Under the pieces are notes generated by a model, which ran no database searches, was not told the DNA's origin, and saw only the letters and a list, made by a program, of their open reading frames with translations. From assembly GCA_016795545.1 (NCBI GenBank), contig JAEUGX010000054.1:1-64000 (forward strand): a stretch of DNA of 64,000 nucleotides, written 5' to 3'. Each line of letters begins with the position of its first letter. Within the stretch, counting starts at the first letter, position 1. The DNA is from Opitutaceae bacterium (GTDB lineage: Bacteria; Verrucomicrobiota; Verrucomicrobiia; Opitutales; Opitutaceae). The position numbers were made by a program, and so were the translations under genes. Below, in pieces: positions 26,314 to 34,661 of the stretch.

Positions 26314-27492
26314 ATGCAACGCATCACCGCCCTGCGGGCCCTGGTCCAGGAAGGCGTCGACCAGGGCGCGGATTATCACGCCAAGCCCGACGGGCATTGG
26401 ATCAACAGCACCGTCATCGCCACGCCGATGAGCCGGTATCCCGAGTACCAGGCCACGCGCCGCTCGTTCGGCATCGACGTGCTCGGCACGGTGCTGGTGG
26501 AGGTGGAGGCGGAGGACGGCACGATCGGCTTTGCCATGACGACCGGCGGCGTGCCGGCCGCCTATCTGATCGAGAAGCATTTTCGCCGCTTTGTGGTCGG
26601 GCAGCCGGCGCACAACGTCGAGCGCATGTTTGACCAGATGTATCATGCGTCGCTCTATTATGGCCGGAAGGGCCTCGCGCTGAACGCGATTTCGGCGGTC
26701 GACTGCGCGGTCTGGGACCTGCTGGGCAAGCTGCGGCAGGAGCCGGTCTGGGCGATGATCGGCGGCAAGCTGCGGGAGCGCCAGCCGATGTACGCCACCG
26801 GCCCGCGGCCCGACCTGGCCCGGAAGATGGGCTTCCTCGGCGGCAAGCTGCCGCTGCCCTACGGCCCCGCGCACGGGGAGGAAGGGTTGCGGCGCAATAT
26901 CGAGCTTGCGGCCCGGATGCGCGAGGCGTGCGGGCCGGATTTTTTCCTGGCGTTCGACTGCTGGATGGCGCTGACGCCGGCCTACGCGCTGCAGCTGATC
27001 GAGGCCATCCGGCCGTTCAACTTCCGCTGGATCGAGGAATGCCTGCCGCCCGACAATTACGCGGGCTACCGGCAGCTCGTGCGCCAGCGCAGTCATCCGA
27101 TCATGATCGCGACGGGCGAGCACGAGTACAGCCGTTGGGGTTTCGAGAACCTGCTGGAGACCGGCGTGGATCTGGTCCAGCCCGACATCCACTGGTGCGG
27201 CGGCCTGACCGAGCTGCTCAAGATCAAGGCGCTGGCCTCCGCCCGCAGCCGGCTGTGCGTGCCGCACGCCTCGTCGGTGTACAGCTACCATTTCGCGGTG
27301 GCCAGCGACGCCACGCCCTTCTCCGAGTTCCTCATGATGGCGCCGCAGGCGGACCACGTCGCCCCGATGTTCGCGCCGCTCTTCACCAACGAGACGGTGC
27401 CCGTCGACGGCCATGTCATGGTCGGGGACGCGCCCGGCTTCGGCGTCGACCTGAATCCCGCCCTCCGCTGGCAGCGGCCCTTTCCGGCGTGA
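26314..27492 (+). CDS. rhmD: L-rhamnonate dehydratase (enolase superfamily)
   Basis: Enolase-superfamily dehydratase of 392 aa that converts L-rhamnonate to 2-keto-3-deoxy-L-rhamnonate with Mg2+. Sequence features match the L-rhamnonate dehydratase family closely: PMSRYPEYQATRRSF, VEAEDGTIGFAMTTGG, YYGRKGLALNAISAVDCAVWDLLGK and WIEECLPPDNYAGY. Metal ligands are Asp215 (AFDCW), Glu241 (WIEE) and Glu269 (TGEHEYSRWG); the catalytic pair is Asp291 (PDIHWCGG) and His318 (VPHASSVYSYHF), with Glu338 (PFSEFL) downstream. Length is normal. The MFS gene that starts 33 bp downstream is probably its co-transcribed rhamnonate importer. No rhmA-type aldolase gene is adjacent. Confidence 0.94.
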   Translation: MQRITALRALVQEGVDQGADYHAKPDGHWINSTVIATPMSRYPEYQATRRSFGIDVLGTVLVEVEAEDGTIGFAMTTGGVPAAYLIEKHFRRFVVGQPAHNVERMFDQMYHASLYYGRKGLALNAISAVDCAVWDLLGKLRQEPVWAMIGGKLRERQPMYATGPRPDLARKMGFLGGKLPLPYGPAHGEEGLRRNIELAARMREACGPDFFLAFDCWMALTPAYALQLIEAIRPFNFRWIEECLPPDNYAGYRQLVRQRSHPIMIATGEHEYSRWGFENLLETGVDLVQPDIHWCGGLTELLKIKALASARSRLCVPHASSVYSYHFAVASDATPFSEFLMMAPQADHVAPMFAPLFTNETVPVDGHVMVGDAPGFGVDLNPALRWQRPFPA

Positions 27493-27525
27493 GCGGCGCG
27501 CGCCGCGCCGCCGTTTCCCTCCGCC

Positions 27526-28833
27526 GTGCCGCCCCGGCCCCCCGCGTTACCGCCGTCCGTCCCGTGCGCTGAGGCGCTGCGGCGCGCGACCGCGCGGCTG
27601 GTGCCCTTCCTGCTGCTGCTGTACATCCTCGCGTTCCTCGACCGGGTGAACGTGGGGTATGCGAAGCAGGCGTTTCTGCGCGACACCGGCCTGAGCGAGG
27701 CGACGTACGCGTTCGGGGCGGGCATCTTCTTCCTGGGTTACGCGCTGTTTGAGGTGCCCAGCAACCTGGCCATGCACCGGGTCGGGGCGCGCGTCTGGAT
27801 GTGCCGGATCATGGTGACGTGGGGCCTGATCTCGGCGGCGATGGCGTTCGCCTGGAGCGAGGCCAGCTTCCATGGGCTCCGCTTCCTGCTCGGCGTCGCG
27901 GAGGCCGGCTTCTTTCCCGGCGTCATCCTCTACCTCACCTACTGGTTCCCGGCGAGCCGCCGCGGGACGGTCATGGGGCTGTTCTACCTCGGCGCGCCGC
28001 TGGCCCAGATCTTCGGCGGGCCGGTGTCCGGCCTGCTGCTGGAGTTGGACGGCTTCGGCGGGCTGCACGGCTGGCAGTGGATGTTCCTGGTCGAGGGCCT
28101 GGCGGCGTCGGCGGTCGGCGTCTGGACCTTCTGGTATCTGCCCGACCGGCCCGCGGATGCGGCCTGGCTGGACGCGGCCCAGCGGAGCGCCCTGGCCTCG
28201 GCGGTGGCCGCCGAGGAGCCGGCGCACGGCGACGGGCACCCGGGAGTCTGGGCGATGCTGTGCCGGCCGCGCGTCCTTTATTTCGGCCTGATCTACGGCC
28301 TGATTCAAATCAGTGTCTACGGGGTCATCTTCTACCTGCCCGCGCAGGTCTCGCGCCTGCTGGGACGCGAGGCCGGCCTGGCGGTCGGGCTCGTGAGCGC
28401 CATCCCGTGGACCTGCGCGCTGGCGGCGGCCTTCGCCCTGCCGCGGCTGGCCGGGCGGATCGGCCGGCGCCGGGCCGTGGTGGTGGCCGCCTTGCTGGCC
28501 GCCGGCGCGGGCATCGCCGGATCCGCGTCCGGCTCGCCCGGGTGGGCCCTGGCGGCGCTCTGCGTCGCCACGGCAGGCTTCATCGGCGCGCAACCGCTGT
28601 TTTGGACCTTTCCGACCGGCGAGCTCACCGGAGTCCAGGCCGCCGGCGGCATCGCGCTGATCAACTCGCTGGGCGCGCTCGGCGGCTTCATCGCCCCGAA
28701 CCTGCGGGTGTTCGTCGAGCGCAGCGCGGGTGCGTCCACCGCCGGGTTGTACGCGCTGGCGGGCGCCAGCCTGCTGGCGGCCGTGTTGGTCGCCGTGCTC
28801 CGGGAAGCTCGGCCTCGGCCCGAGCAGGCGTAG
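27526..28833 (+). CDS. MFS transporter of the anion:cation symporter (ACS) family, probable sugar-acid importer
   Basis: Inner-membrane carrier of 435 aa with about 12 predicted helices. ACS signatures are FLDRVNVGYAKQAF in helix 1, GYALFEVPSNLAMHRVGARVW in helix 2, and GVAEAGFFPGVILYLTYWFPASRRG after helix 4. It begins with GTG (27526), 33 bp after L-rhamnonate dehydratase, the arrangement seen in enterobacterial rhmD-rhmT, so uptake of L-rhamnonate or a related hexonate is likely. The substrate is inferred from context only. It has the proton-coupled transporter fold and no ATPase partner. Confidence 0.88.
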   Translation: MPPRPPALPPSVPCAEALRRATARLVPFLLLLYILAFLDRVNVGYAKQAFLRDTGLSEATYAFGAGIFFLGYALFEVPSNLAMHRVGARVWMCRIMVTWGLISAAMAFAWSEASFHGLRFLLGVAEAGFFPGVILYLTYWFPASRRGTVMGLFYLGAPLAQIFGGPVSGLLLELDGFGGLHGWQWMFLVEGLAASAVGVWTFWYLPDRPADAAWLDAAQRSALASAVAAEEPAHGDGHPGVWAMLCRPRVLYFGLIYGLIQISVYGVIFYLPAQVSRLLGREAGLAVGLVSAIPWTCALAAAFALPRLAGRIGRRRAVVVAALLAAGAGIAGSASGSPGWALAALCVATAGFIGAQPLFWTFPTGELTGVQAAGGIALINSLGALGGFIAPNLRVFVERSAGASTAGLYALAGASLLAAVLVAVLREARPRPEQA

Positions 28834-28893
28834 CTCGCCAGACGCCCGAGCGTGGTTTCGCAGGGGTACGGCAGGGCCGTGAGGGGGAAATCA

Positions 28894-28930
28894 TACGCTA
28901 TTTGGCGTAACCAGTGCGGGTTTTTGGCGT
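28894..28930 (+). promoter_or_regulatory. Putative operator region of the small LuxR-type gene
   Basis: The stretch holds an inverted repeat TACGC/GCGTA (28894-28909, 6-bp loop) and two direct copies of TTTGGCGT (28901-28908 and 28923-28930) whose starts lie 22 bp apart, about two helical turns. It lies 48-84 bp upstream of the LuxR-type gene, compatible with autoregulation. No obvious -10/-35 pair was identified. Confidence 0.4.
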
Positions 28931-28977
28931 TTCATGCGTCTTAGTATGCAAACACCCACATACCTTCACCCATCCCC

Positions 28978-29328
28978 ATGAACGTTTGCGTTACTCCGCC
29001 CGCGTTGGCTCCCGCCCTGTCCGCCAAGGATCTGCATCGCCTGACCCCGGCCGAGCAGGTCGTGGCCCGGCACATCCTGCACGGTTTTACGAACAAGCAG
29101 ATAGCCGTTCAGCTTTCGAAGGCGCCTTCGACCGTGAAGGCGCAGGTGTCGTCGATTTTGCACCGTCTGGGCGTGCGGACGCGGGCGGAGCTGATCGCGG
29201 CCTTTATCGATCCTGCCTTGACGCTGTCCGGCCATGGCCGCGGCGAGTCGGGCGCCGCCGCCGGGGTCGATCCCCAGGAAGCCGGCGGTGTCATCTCGGC
29301 CGTGTCAGTCAGTCGAATGCAGCGGTGA
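28978..29328 (+). CDS. Small LuxR-type helix-turn-helix regulator
   Basis: Stand-alone DNA-binding protein of 116 aa. It consists of a short N-terminal tail, a LuxR/GerE-type helix-turn-helix (about 23-82: LTPAEQVVARHILHGFTNKQIAVQLSKAPSTVKAQVSSIL) and a ~30-residue C-terminal tail. There is no receiver or ligand-binding domain, so activity is probably set by expression level. Repeats upstream (28894-28930) may be its own binding sites. It lies 106 bp upstream of the PanD-like gene on the same strand and may regulate it (inference from position). Confidence 0.85.
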   Translation: MNVCVTPPALAPALSAKDLHRLTPAEQVVARHILHGFTNKQIAVQLSKAPSTVKAQVSSILHRLGVRTRAELIAAFIDPALTLSGHGRGESGAAAGVDPQEAGGVISAVSVSRMQR

Positions 29329-29434
29329 CGCGCTTGTTTGGTCACTTGGTGCACGATCGTAGTGAAAGTGTGTTGTGTTCGCCAGCCGCTGCCGGGTCGC
29401 ACCACCCGGCAGCGGCCACTTTCCTCGATTGCGG

Positions 29435-29893
29435 ATGGCCATGAATGAGCGCAACGTGCTCCGGGCCAAGCTGCACCCGGTGCGGCTGACTTCCACGGAA
29501 TCGGGGGAGATGGATTTTCCCGCGTCGATCCGGCTTTGTCCCCGCCTGTGCTGGGCGGCCGGGCTGGCCGAGCTCGAGCAGGTGGAGGTGTGCAATCTCA
29601 CCGGGCCGGCGCGCGTGTCCGCGACGGTCCTGCTGGGCGAGGAGGGCGAGGCCAGGCTGCCGGCTGGCATGAGCTTCGGTTTCGAGGCCGGCGACCAGGT
29701 CGCGATCATGGGGGTGACGCGGGTCCCGGTCCGGAGGCTGCCGCACCACGCGGCGCTGCTGGTCCTGGTGGATCCGGAGCGGAACGCGGCGACCGAGATC
29801 CGCCGCCAGGAGGCGCGCGAGCTGGCGCGCGAGCCGTCATTCGTGCCGACGCCGGCCCCGCGCCGGTTTCGGGAAGTCCGGCTGGTGCCTTGA
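29435..29893 (+). CDS. Divergent aspartate-decarboxylase (PanD)-like protein
   Basis: Protein of 152 aa that resembles aspartate 1-decarboxylase (about 126 aa) over its first ~100 residues: VLRAKLHPVRLTSTESGEMDFPASIRL aligns with the PanD start, and VEVCNLTGPARVSATV with the PanD core carrying the conserved Arg. The Lys and His near the N-terminus are kept. The self-cleavage site Y-E-G-S of PanD reads F-P-A-S here, so Ser is kept while Gly and Tyr are replaced, and the Thr and Asn used by PanD are not evident. Pyruvoyl formation is therefore doubtful and the function unknown. The C-terminal ~40 residues are extra. Its stop overlaps the start of the next small gene. ATG 29441 is an alternative start. 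Confidence 0.65.
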   Translation: MAMNERNVLRAKLHPVRLTSTESGEMDFPASIRLCPRLCWAAGLAELEQVEVCNLTGPARVSATVLLGEEGEARLPAGMSFGFEAGDQVAIMGVTRVPVRRLPHHAALLVLVDPERNAATEIRRQEARELAREPSFVPTPAPRRFREVRLVP

Positions 29894-30165
29894 AGTTCTC
29901 GCTGACCCTCACGTTGCTCGTGACGCCGCACCCGTCGGCGTTGCTCGACCTCGCGGTGGTGCTGCGGCGGTTCGCGCCGGCGCCGGAGTCGCTGCTCTGG
30001 TCGACGATCCCCGGCAGCGGCGAGGCCCGCGCCTGGCTCCTGGTGGAATTGTCCGCGGAAACGGCGGAACTGCTGTGCGTCCACCTGGGCCGCATCGCGG
30101 CGGTGCGCCGCGTCCGCTTGAGCCGGTCCGTCCCGCCGTCCGCCCCGGCGGCGGCGCGCGGCTAG
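29890..30165 (+). CDS. Small ACT-domain-like protein coupled to the PanD-like gene
   Basis: Protein of 91 aa reading LKFSLTLTLLVTPHPSALLD at the start (TTG, 29890), which overlaps the TGA of the PanD-like gene. The pattern of beta strand (FSLTLTLLV), helix (ALLDLAVVLRRF), strand, strand (ARAWLLVELSA), helix (ETAELLCVHLGRI) and strand (AVRRVRL) fits an ACT domain like that of small acetolactate-synthase subunits. It carries no catalytic motif. A regulatory subunit role for the PanD-like protein is plausible but inferred. The start codon is non-standard and rests on the overlap and the fold pattern. Confidence 0.5.
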   Translation: MKFSLTLTLLVTPHPSALLDLAVVLRRFAPAPESLLWSTIPGSGEARAWLLVELSAETAELLCVHLGRIAAVRRVRLSRSVPPSAPAAARG

Positions 30166-30242
30166 GATGGCCGCGGCCGGAGGGCGGGTGCGATTCAAGG
30201 ATGGCCTGCGGGCCGGTTCTTATCCTAGCGTCTGCAGCTACT

Positions 30243-32192
30243 ATGCAAAAGCGATGGATGCGGGGTGGGGTGGTGGCGGCGGCGGGCTTGCTGGCGGCCG
30301 CGGGTGCGGCGGCGGAGACCGCCGTCCGGGAAACCAAGGTGCGGTTCATCCGCCAGGACACGCCGGCATTTTCGGTGCCCGCGTACCGGGGCGAACGCTA
30401 TTCGGAGCTCGTGCCGGACACGCTGGACATCCAGGAGCGGATCAACCTGGCCGTCAACGGGCTCACGGGCCCGACCGACGCGGAGAAGGACTACCTGATC
30501 TATTTCCGCACGGTGCTGATGGCGAAGCCGCCGAAGCTGCAGCACGACGACTCGGACATCTGCCAGATGAAGTTCATGGAAGCCCTGCCGCTGATGCGGG
30601 TGGCGAGCGGCAGCGACTGGAACGCGCAGGTCGACCCGGTCTGGATGCGCACGGCGCTGCGGATGATCGGGCCCGACGGGTTGGCGTACTGGCCCTCGCT
30701 GCCCTGGGCGCCGAACGCCGATGTCTGGAATCCGCATGCGATCGGAGCCGACCACTACGCGATGCCGCTGTTCTGCGGCCGGCTGCTGGGGGCGATGTCC
30801 GTCTACCTGCTCCGCGACCCGTCCGGACCGTGGAAGGACGAGGCGCGCAAGGTGGTCGACGGCCTGCGCGGCGTCGCGATCGAGCAGGGGGACTACGCCT
30901 ATTTCCCCTACGGCGGCTTCGCGCCGGGCCGGCCGCGGGTGCGCACGGCGGAGATGCCGCTGGGCATCGCGTCAAGCCTGGCGGGCTGGACCACGCAGGG
31001 GCTGTCCCAGTACTACCGCGCCAGCGGCTACGAGCCGGCGCGCGAGCTCGCGGGGCGGCTGGCGCGCTACATCGCCTACCACGGCAAGTATTACGGGCCT
31101 GACGGCGAGTTCCTGCCGAACAACTCGGGCTACGAGGACCGGCTCGAGGAGATGCGGGCGCAGGGCATCCCGGTGACGTCTTCCCTCGTGCACTTCCAAC
31201 ACCACACGGTGCCGCTGCTGGGCATCCTGGACTACGCCCTCGTGGCGAACGACCGCGAGCTGGCCGAGTTCGTCCGGCGCTCCTTCGATTGGGCGCGCCG
31301 GCAGGGCAACGACCTGGTCGGCTATTTCCCGGAGAACCTGAACAACCCGAACGAACTCGAGACGGCCGAGACCTGCCAGCTCGCCGGCATGATCGGGCTC
31401 GCGCTCAAGCTGAGCCAGGCGGGCCTGGGCGACTACTGGGACAACGCCGACCGCTGGATCCGCAACCAGTTCGCCGAAAACCAGCTGCAGCAGGCGGATT
31501 GGATGTACCACATGATCGAGGGCACGCTGACGACGAACAAGATCCGGATCGCGCCCTCCGCCGTCGACCCGGTGGTGGAATCCGCGGACCGCGTGCCCGA
31601 GCGGGTGGTGGGCGGCTTCGCCGGCTGGCCCACCGCCAACGACTGGTTCGTCGGCCACGGCACCGGCATGCAGCAGTGCTGCACGGGCAACGGAACGCGC
31701 GCGCTTTACTACATCTGGGAGCACATCCTGACCCGCACCGACGCCGGTCTCCGCGTCAACCTGCTGCTGAACCGGCCGTCGCCCTGGGCGGACGTGCTCA
31801 GCCATGTCCCGTACAACGGCCGCGTCGAGGTGAAGCTGAAGCAGGACTGTCCCCGGCTCGAGGTGAGGATCCCGTCGTGGACCCGGCCCGCCGAGGTCGC
31901 CTGCACGGTCAATGGCCAGCCGCGGACCCTGGCCTGGAACGGCCGCTACGCGGTGGTCGGCGCCGTCGCGGCCCGCGACCAGGTGGCCGTGACCTTCCCG
32001 ATCGTCGAGCGCAAGGTCGGCGTCGATATCCAGCGCCAGCACTATTACCTCACGATCAAGGGCCACGACGTGGTCGACATCTACCCGCGCGGGCGCTTCG
32101 CGCCGTACTACCAGCGCAACCACTACCGGCGCGACGACACCCGCTGGCGGATGATGCCGCGCTTCGTGTCGGCGGAATCGATCGTCTGGTGA
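30243..32192 (+). CDS. Secreted GH127/DUF1680-like protein (putative beta-L-arabinofuranosidase type)
   Basis: Exported protein of 649 aa with a signal peptide (GVVAAAGLLAAAGAAAE, residues 9-25), an (alpha/alpha)6-barrel-like body rich in Trp/Tyr, and a C-terminal beta domain (VEVKLKQDCPRLEVRIPSWTRPA). The zinc-cysteine site of GH127 enzymes is visible: Glu376-x-Cys378 (ETAETCQ) and Cys479-Cys480 in MQQCCTGNGTRALYY. In characterised GH127 beta-L-arabinofuranosidases, one Glu and three Cys bind zinc and one Cys is the nucleophile. Activity on plant-type glycans is likely; the specific sugar is unknown. The start at 30243 places the signal peptide first. No partner gene is coupled. Confidence 0.82.
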   Translation: MQKRWMRGGVVAAAGLLAAAGAAAETAVRETKVRFIRQDTPAFSVPAYRGERYSELVPDTLDIQERINLAVNGLTGPTDAEKDYLIYFRTVLMAKPPKLQHDDSDICQMKFMEALPLMRVASGSDWNAQVDPVWMRTALRMIGPDGLAYWPSLPWAPNADVWNPHAIGADHYAMPLFCGRLLGAMSVYLLRDPSGPWKDEARKVVDGLRGVAIEQGDYAYFPYGGFAPGRPRVRTAEMPLGIASSLAGWTTQGLSQYYRASGYEPARELAGRLARYIAYHGKYYGPDGEFLPNNSGYEDRLEEMRAQGIPVTSSLVHFQHHTVPLLGILDYALVANDRELAEFVRRSFDWARRQGNDLVGYFPENLNNPNELETAETCQLAGMIGLALKLSQAGLGDYWDNADRWIRNQFAENQLQQADWMYHMIEGTLTTNKIRIAPSAVDPVVESADRVPERVVGGFAGWPTANDWFVGHGTGMQQCCTGNGTRALYYIWEHILTRTDAGLRVNLLLNRPSPWADVLSHVPYNGRVEVKLKQDCPRLEVRIPSWTRPAEVACTVNGQPRTLAWNGRYAVVGAVAARDQVAVTFPIVERKVGVDIQRQHYYLTIKGHDVVDIYPRGRFAPYYQRNHYRRDDTRWRMMPRFVSAESIVW

Positions 32193-32208
32193 CCCGGCGC
32201 GGGTCCGC

Positions 32209-32892
32209 TCAGGCGGCGGGGCGGGTGAAGTGCTTGAACAGCGCGTAGCCCGTGCCCGTCGCGCCGCAGACGGCCGCGGGCACCAGCAGCGTGTCGTAGC
32301 CGATCGCGCCGTAGCCGTAGCAGCCGAGCACGCCGCCGAGGAAGAAGCCCGACAGCAGGACGAGGTAGAGCCGGGTCCGGCGCCAGTCGATCCGCTCGCC
32401 GCGGGCCACGAGGCCGAGCATGATGCCCAGGTCGGTGATGATGCCGGTCATGTGCGTCGTGCGGATGACGGCGCCGCTGTAGCTGGTGGCCATCGCGTTC
32501 TGGAGGCCGCAGGCCATGGCGGCGAGGTAGTCGCCGGCGACGGCGCCGTGGCGCAGGAAATAGGCGGCGGCCGCCAGCAGCGCGGCCTCGCCGGCGAGTG
32601 CCACGCCGTAGCGCCGGCCGGCCTTCAGCGTGCTCTGCCGGATGATGAGTCCGCTCAGGACGCAGCCGCCGAAGAAGCAGCCGAGAGTGGCGGCGGCGTG
32701 CAGCGCCAGCGCGCCGTCGCCCCGGGCGAGCTCGATGCCCAGCAGGGTCACCGTACCCGACAGGTGGGAGATCGCCTGATGATGGGCGCCCAGGAAGCCG
32801 ACCGCGTTGACGCACCCGGCCGCGCCCGCGAGCAGCAGGCCCCCGGCCATGATCCAGAGCGGAACCGGCTTGGTCAGCATGATGGGCCGCAT
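32209..32892 (-). CDS. DUF1275 (YoaK-type) membrane protein
   Basis: Small integral membrane protein of 227 aa with about six predicted helices. DUF1275 signatures are GCVNAVGFLGAHHQAISHLSGTVT near the N-terminus and ACGLQNAMATSYSGAVIRTTHMTGIITDLGI in the middle. The function of this widespread family is not established. It is convergent with the GH127-like gene (16 bp apart) and divergent from the propeller gene at 33051, with no obvious functional tie. Confidence 0.92.
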   Translation of the reverse strand: MRPIMLTKPVPLWIMAGGLLLAGAAGCVNAVGFLGAHHQAISHLSGTVTLLGIELARGDGALALHAAATLGCFFGGCVLSGLIIRQSTLKAGRRYGVALAGEAALLAAAAYFLRHGAVAGDYLAAMACGLQNAMATSYSGAVIRTTHMTGIITDLGIMLGLVARGERIDWRRTRLYLVLLSGFFLGGVLGCYGYGAIGYDTLLVPAAVCGATGTGYALFKHFTRPAA

Positions 32893-33050
32893 TCAGGCAA
32901 GTCCGCGGCCGGCGGTGAACCGCAAAACCCGGCCGTCCGGAGACAGAAGCCGCGCGCGCGCCGCCGATAAGCGCCGCCGATCCGCCCGCGCGTGCCGCTT
33001 TGCCGTTGGCAAGCGGCCGGCCGGGTGAAAGCTTCGGGGGCCGTCCCGCC

Positions 33051-34598
33051 ATGATGCCTTCCTGGTCCCGTTTTTTCCGCCTCCGCGCCGCGCTCCTCGC
33101 CGGGGCCGCCCTGGCCGCATGGTCCGCGGCCGCCGGAGGCGCCGCGCCCCCGCGCACGCTGCTGCTGGTCGACGACCACGATGTGCTCTACCGCTCCGGC
33201 ACGCGGCGCGTCCTGCATCCCGTCCAGCGACGCCCCGAGCCGGTGCTCACGCAGGAGCGTCCTTGGGAGATCACGCTCGCCTACAACTCCGTGCTGCGCG
33301 ACCCGGCGACCGGGCGCTACCGGATGTGGTACCAGGCGCTGGGGTCGGTCTCCCCCGAGTCGGCGGGCATCGCCTACGCGGAGTCCGACGACGGCGTCCG
33401 GTGGCGGAAGCCCGACCTCGGGCTCGTGCCCTACCAGGGCGGGGACTCGAACCTGGTGCTGGCGCTGGCCGAGGGCCACTACGGCGCCTCCGTCGTGTTC
33501 GACCCGCGGGATCCCGACCCGGACCGCCGTTACAAGCTGGCGTGCTTCCGCGCGGGCGAAGTGGCCGGACGCCGGGTGATGGGGCTCGCGGCGGGTTTCT
33601 CCCCCGACGGGCTGCGGTGGCGGCTGGACCCGGAGTTTCCGCTCCTGCCCGGCAACTACGGCCGGCGTTCCGCCCCGCCGCTGGCCGGCGACGCCGCCTA
33701 TGAAGGCGGCGTGCCGCATTCGGTGAGCGACGTGATCGACGTGATGTACGACGCCCCGCGCGGCGTGTTCGCGATCTACGCCAAGACCTGGCTCGACATG
33801 CCCGAGGGGCTGACGTTCTGGAAGCGCGCCATCGCGCGCACCGAGAGCCGGGATTTCCGGCAGTGGTCGCGGCCGGTGCTGGTGATGCAGCCCGACGAGT
33901 TTGACGGCGACGGGGTCGAGTACCGCCCGCCCGTGCGGCCGGTCCATCCCAACCGGCGCGGCGTCCAGCTCCACGGCGGGCCGGTCTTCCTGCACGAGGG
34001 CGTCTACTTCGCGCTGCTGCAGAAGATGGACGGCGAGACCACCGGCCGGATGCCGATCGAGCTGGCGGTGAGCCGGGACGGGCTCGACTGGCAGCGGCCG
34101 TTCCGGGCGGTCGACTTCATCGGGCTCAGCCCGGAGCCGGACCGCTTCGATTCCGGCTGCCTGTGGACCAACGCGACGCCCGTCGTGCTGGAGGACGAGA
34201 TCCGGTTCTACTACGGGGGTTATTCCGGCCGGTGGAACGGCGACCTGTTGCGCCGGCCCTCCGGCATCGGGCTCGGCACGATCCCGCGCGACCGGTTCGC
34301 CGGGGTGCGCCCGATCGGGGAGGTCGGCCAGGTGACCTTCCGTCCGCTCGACCTCGGGGGCCGGGAGACGCTGACGGTCAACGCCGCGGTCGCCGGCCGC
34401 CTGCGCGTGGAGGTGCTCGACGAGCGCGGCTACGGGCTGCCCGGCTTCACGCGGGACGACGCCGTGCCGGTCACGGGCGACGCGCTGCGGCATGCGGTGC
34501 GCTGGAAGGAAAAGACCCTGCGCGACCTGCCGGCCGGCCGGAAAATGCTCCGGGTCCATCTGGAGGACGCGGAGCTCTTCGCGGTGAGCCTCCGCTGA
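33051..34598 (+). CDS. Secreted five-bladed beta-propeller protein, VDD type (putative glycoside hydrolase), copy 2
   Basis: Protein of 515 aa with a signal peptide (LLAGAALAAWSAAAGGA). The marker LLLVDDHDVL (Asp41, Asp42) opens the propeller, followed by RYRMWYQAL, GIAYAESDDGVRWRKPDL and IELAVSRDGLDWQRP, i.e. repeated Asp-box-like strands as in GH32/GH43-type propellers. The C-terminal ~90 residues (GRLRVEVLDERGYGLPGFTRDDAVPV) match the end domain of the copies at 4983 and 56126. It is exported and probably acts on a glycan; the catalytic residues are not certain. The next gene (34662), a shorter propeller protein without signal, starts 63 bp downstream, so the pair may work together. Confidence 0.8.
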   Translation: MMPSWSRFFRLRAALLAGAALAAWSAAAGGAAPPRTLLLVDDHDVLYRSGTRRVLHPVQRRPEPVLTQERPWEITLAYNSVLRDPATGRYRMWYQALGSVSPESAGIAYAESDDGVRWRKPDLGLVPYQGGDSNLVLALAEGHYGASVVFDPRDPDPDRRYKLACFRAGEVAGRRVMGLAAGFSPDGLRWRLDPEFPLLPGNYGRRSAPPLAGDAAYEGGVPHSVSDVIDVMYDAPRGVFAIYAKTWLDMPEGLTFWKRAIARTESRDFRQWSRPVLVMQPDEFDGDGVEYRPPVRPVHPNRRGVQLHGGPVFLHEGVYFALLQKMDGETTGRMPIELAVSRDGLDWQRPFRAVDFIGLSPEPDRFDSGCLWTNATPVVLEDEIRFYYGGYSGRWNGDLLRRPSGIGLGTIPRDRFAGVRPIGEVGQVTFRPLDLGGRETLTVNAAVAGRLRVEVLDERGYGLPGFTRDDAVPVTGDALRHAVRWKEKTLRDLPAGRKMLRVHLEDAELFAVSLR

Positions 34599-34661
34599 CC
34601 GCGCCCGCGCGGCCTTGCGCCGGGGCCCTGACTCGGCTGCACTGGAGCGACACGTTTCCCC

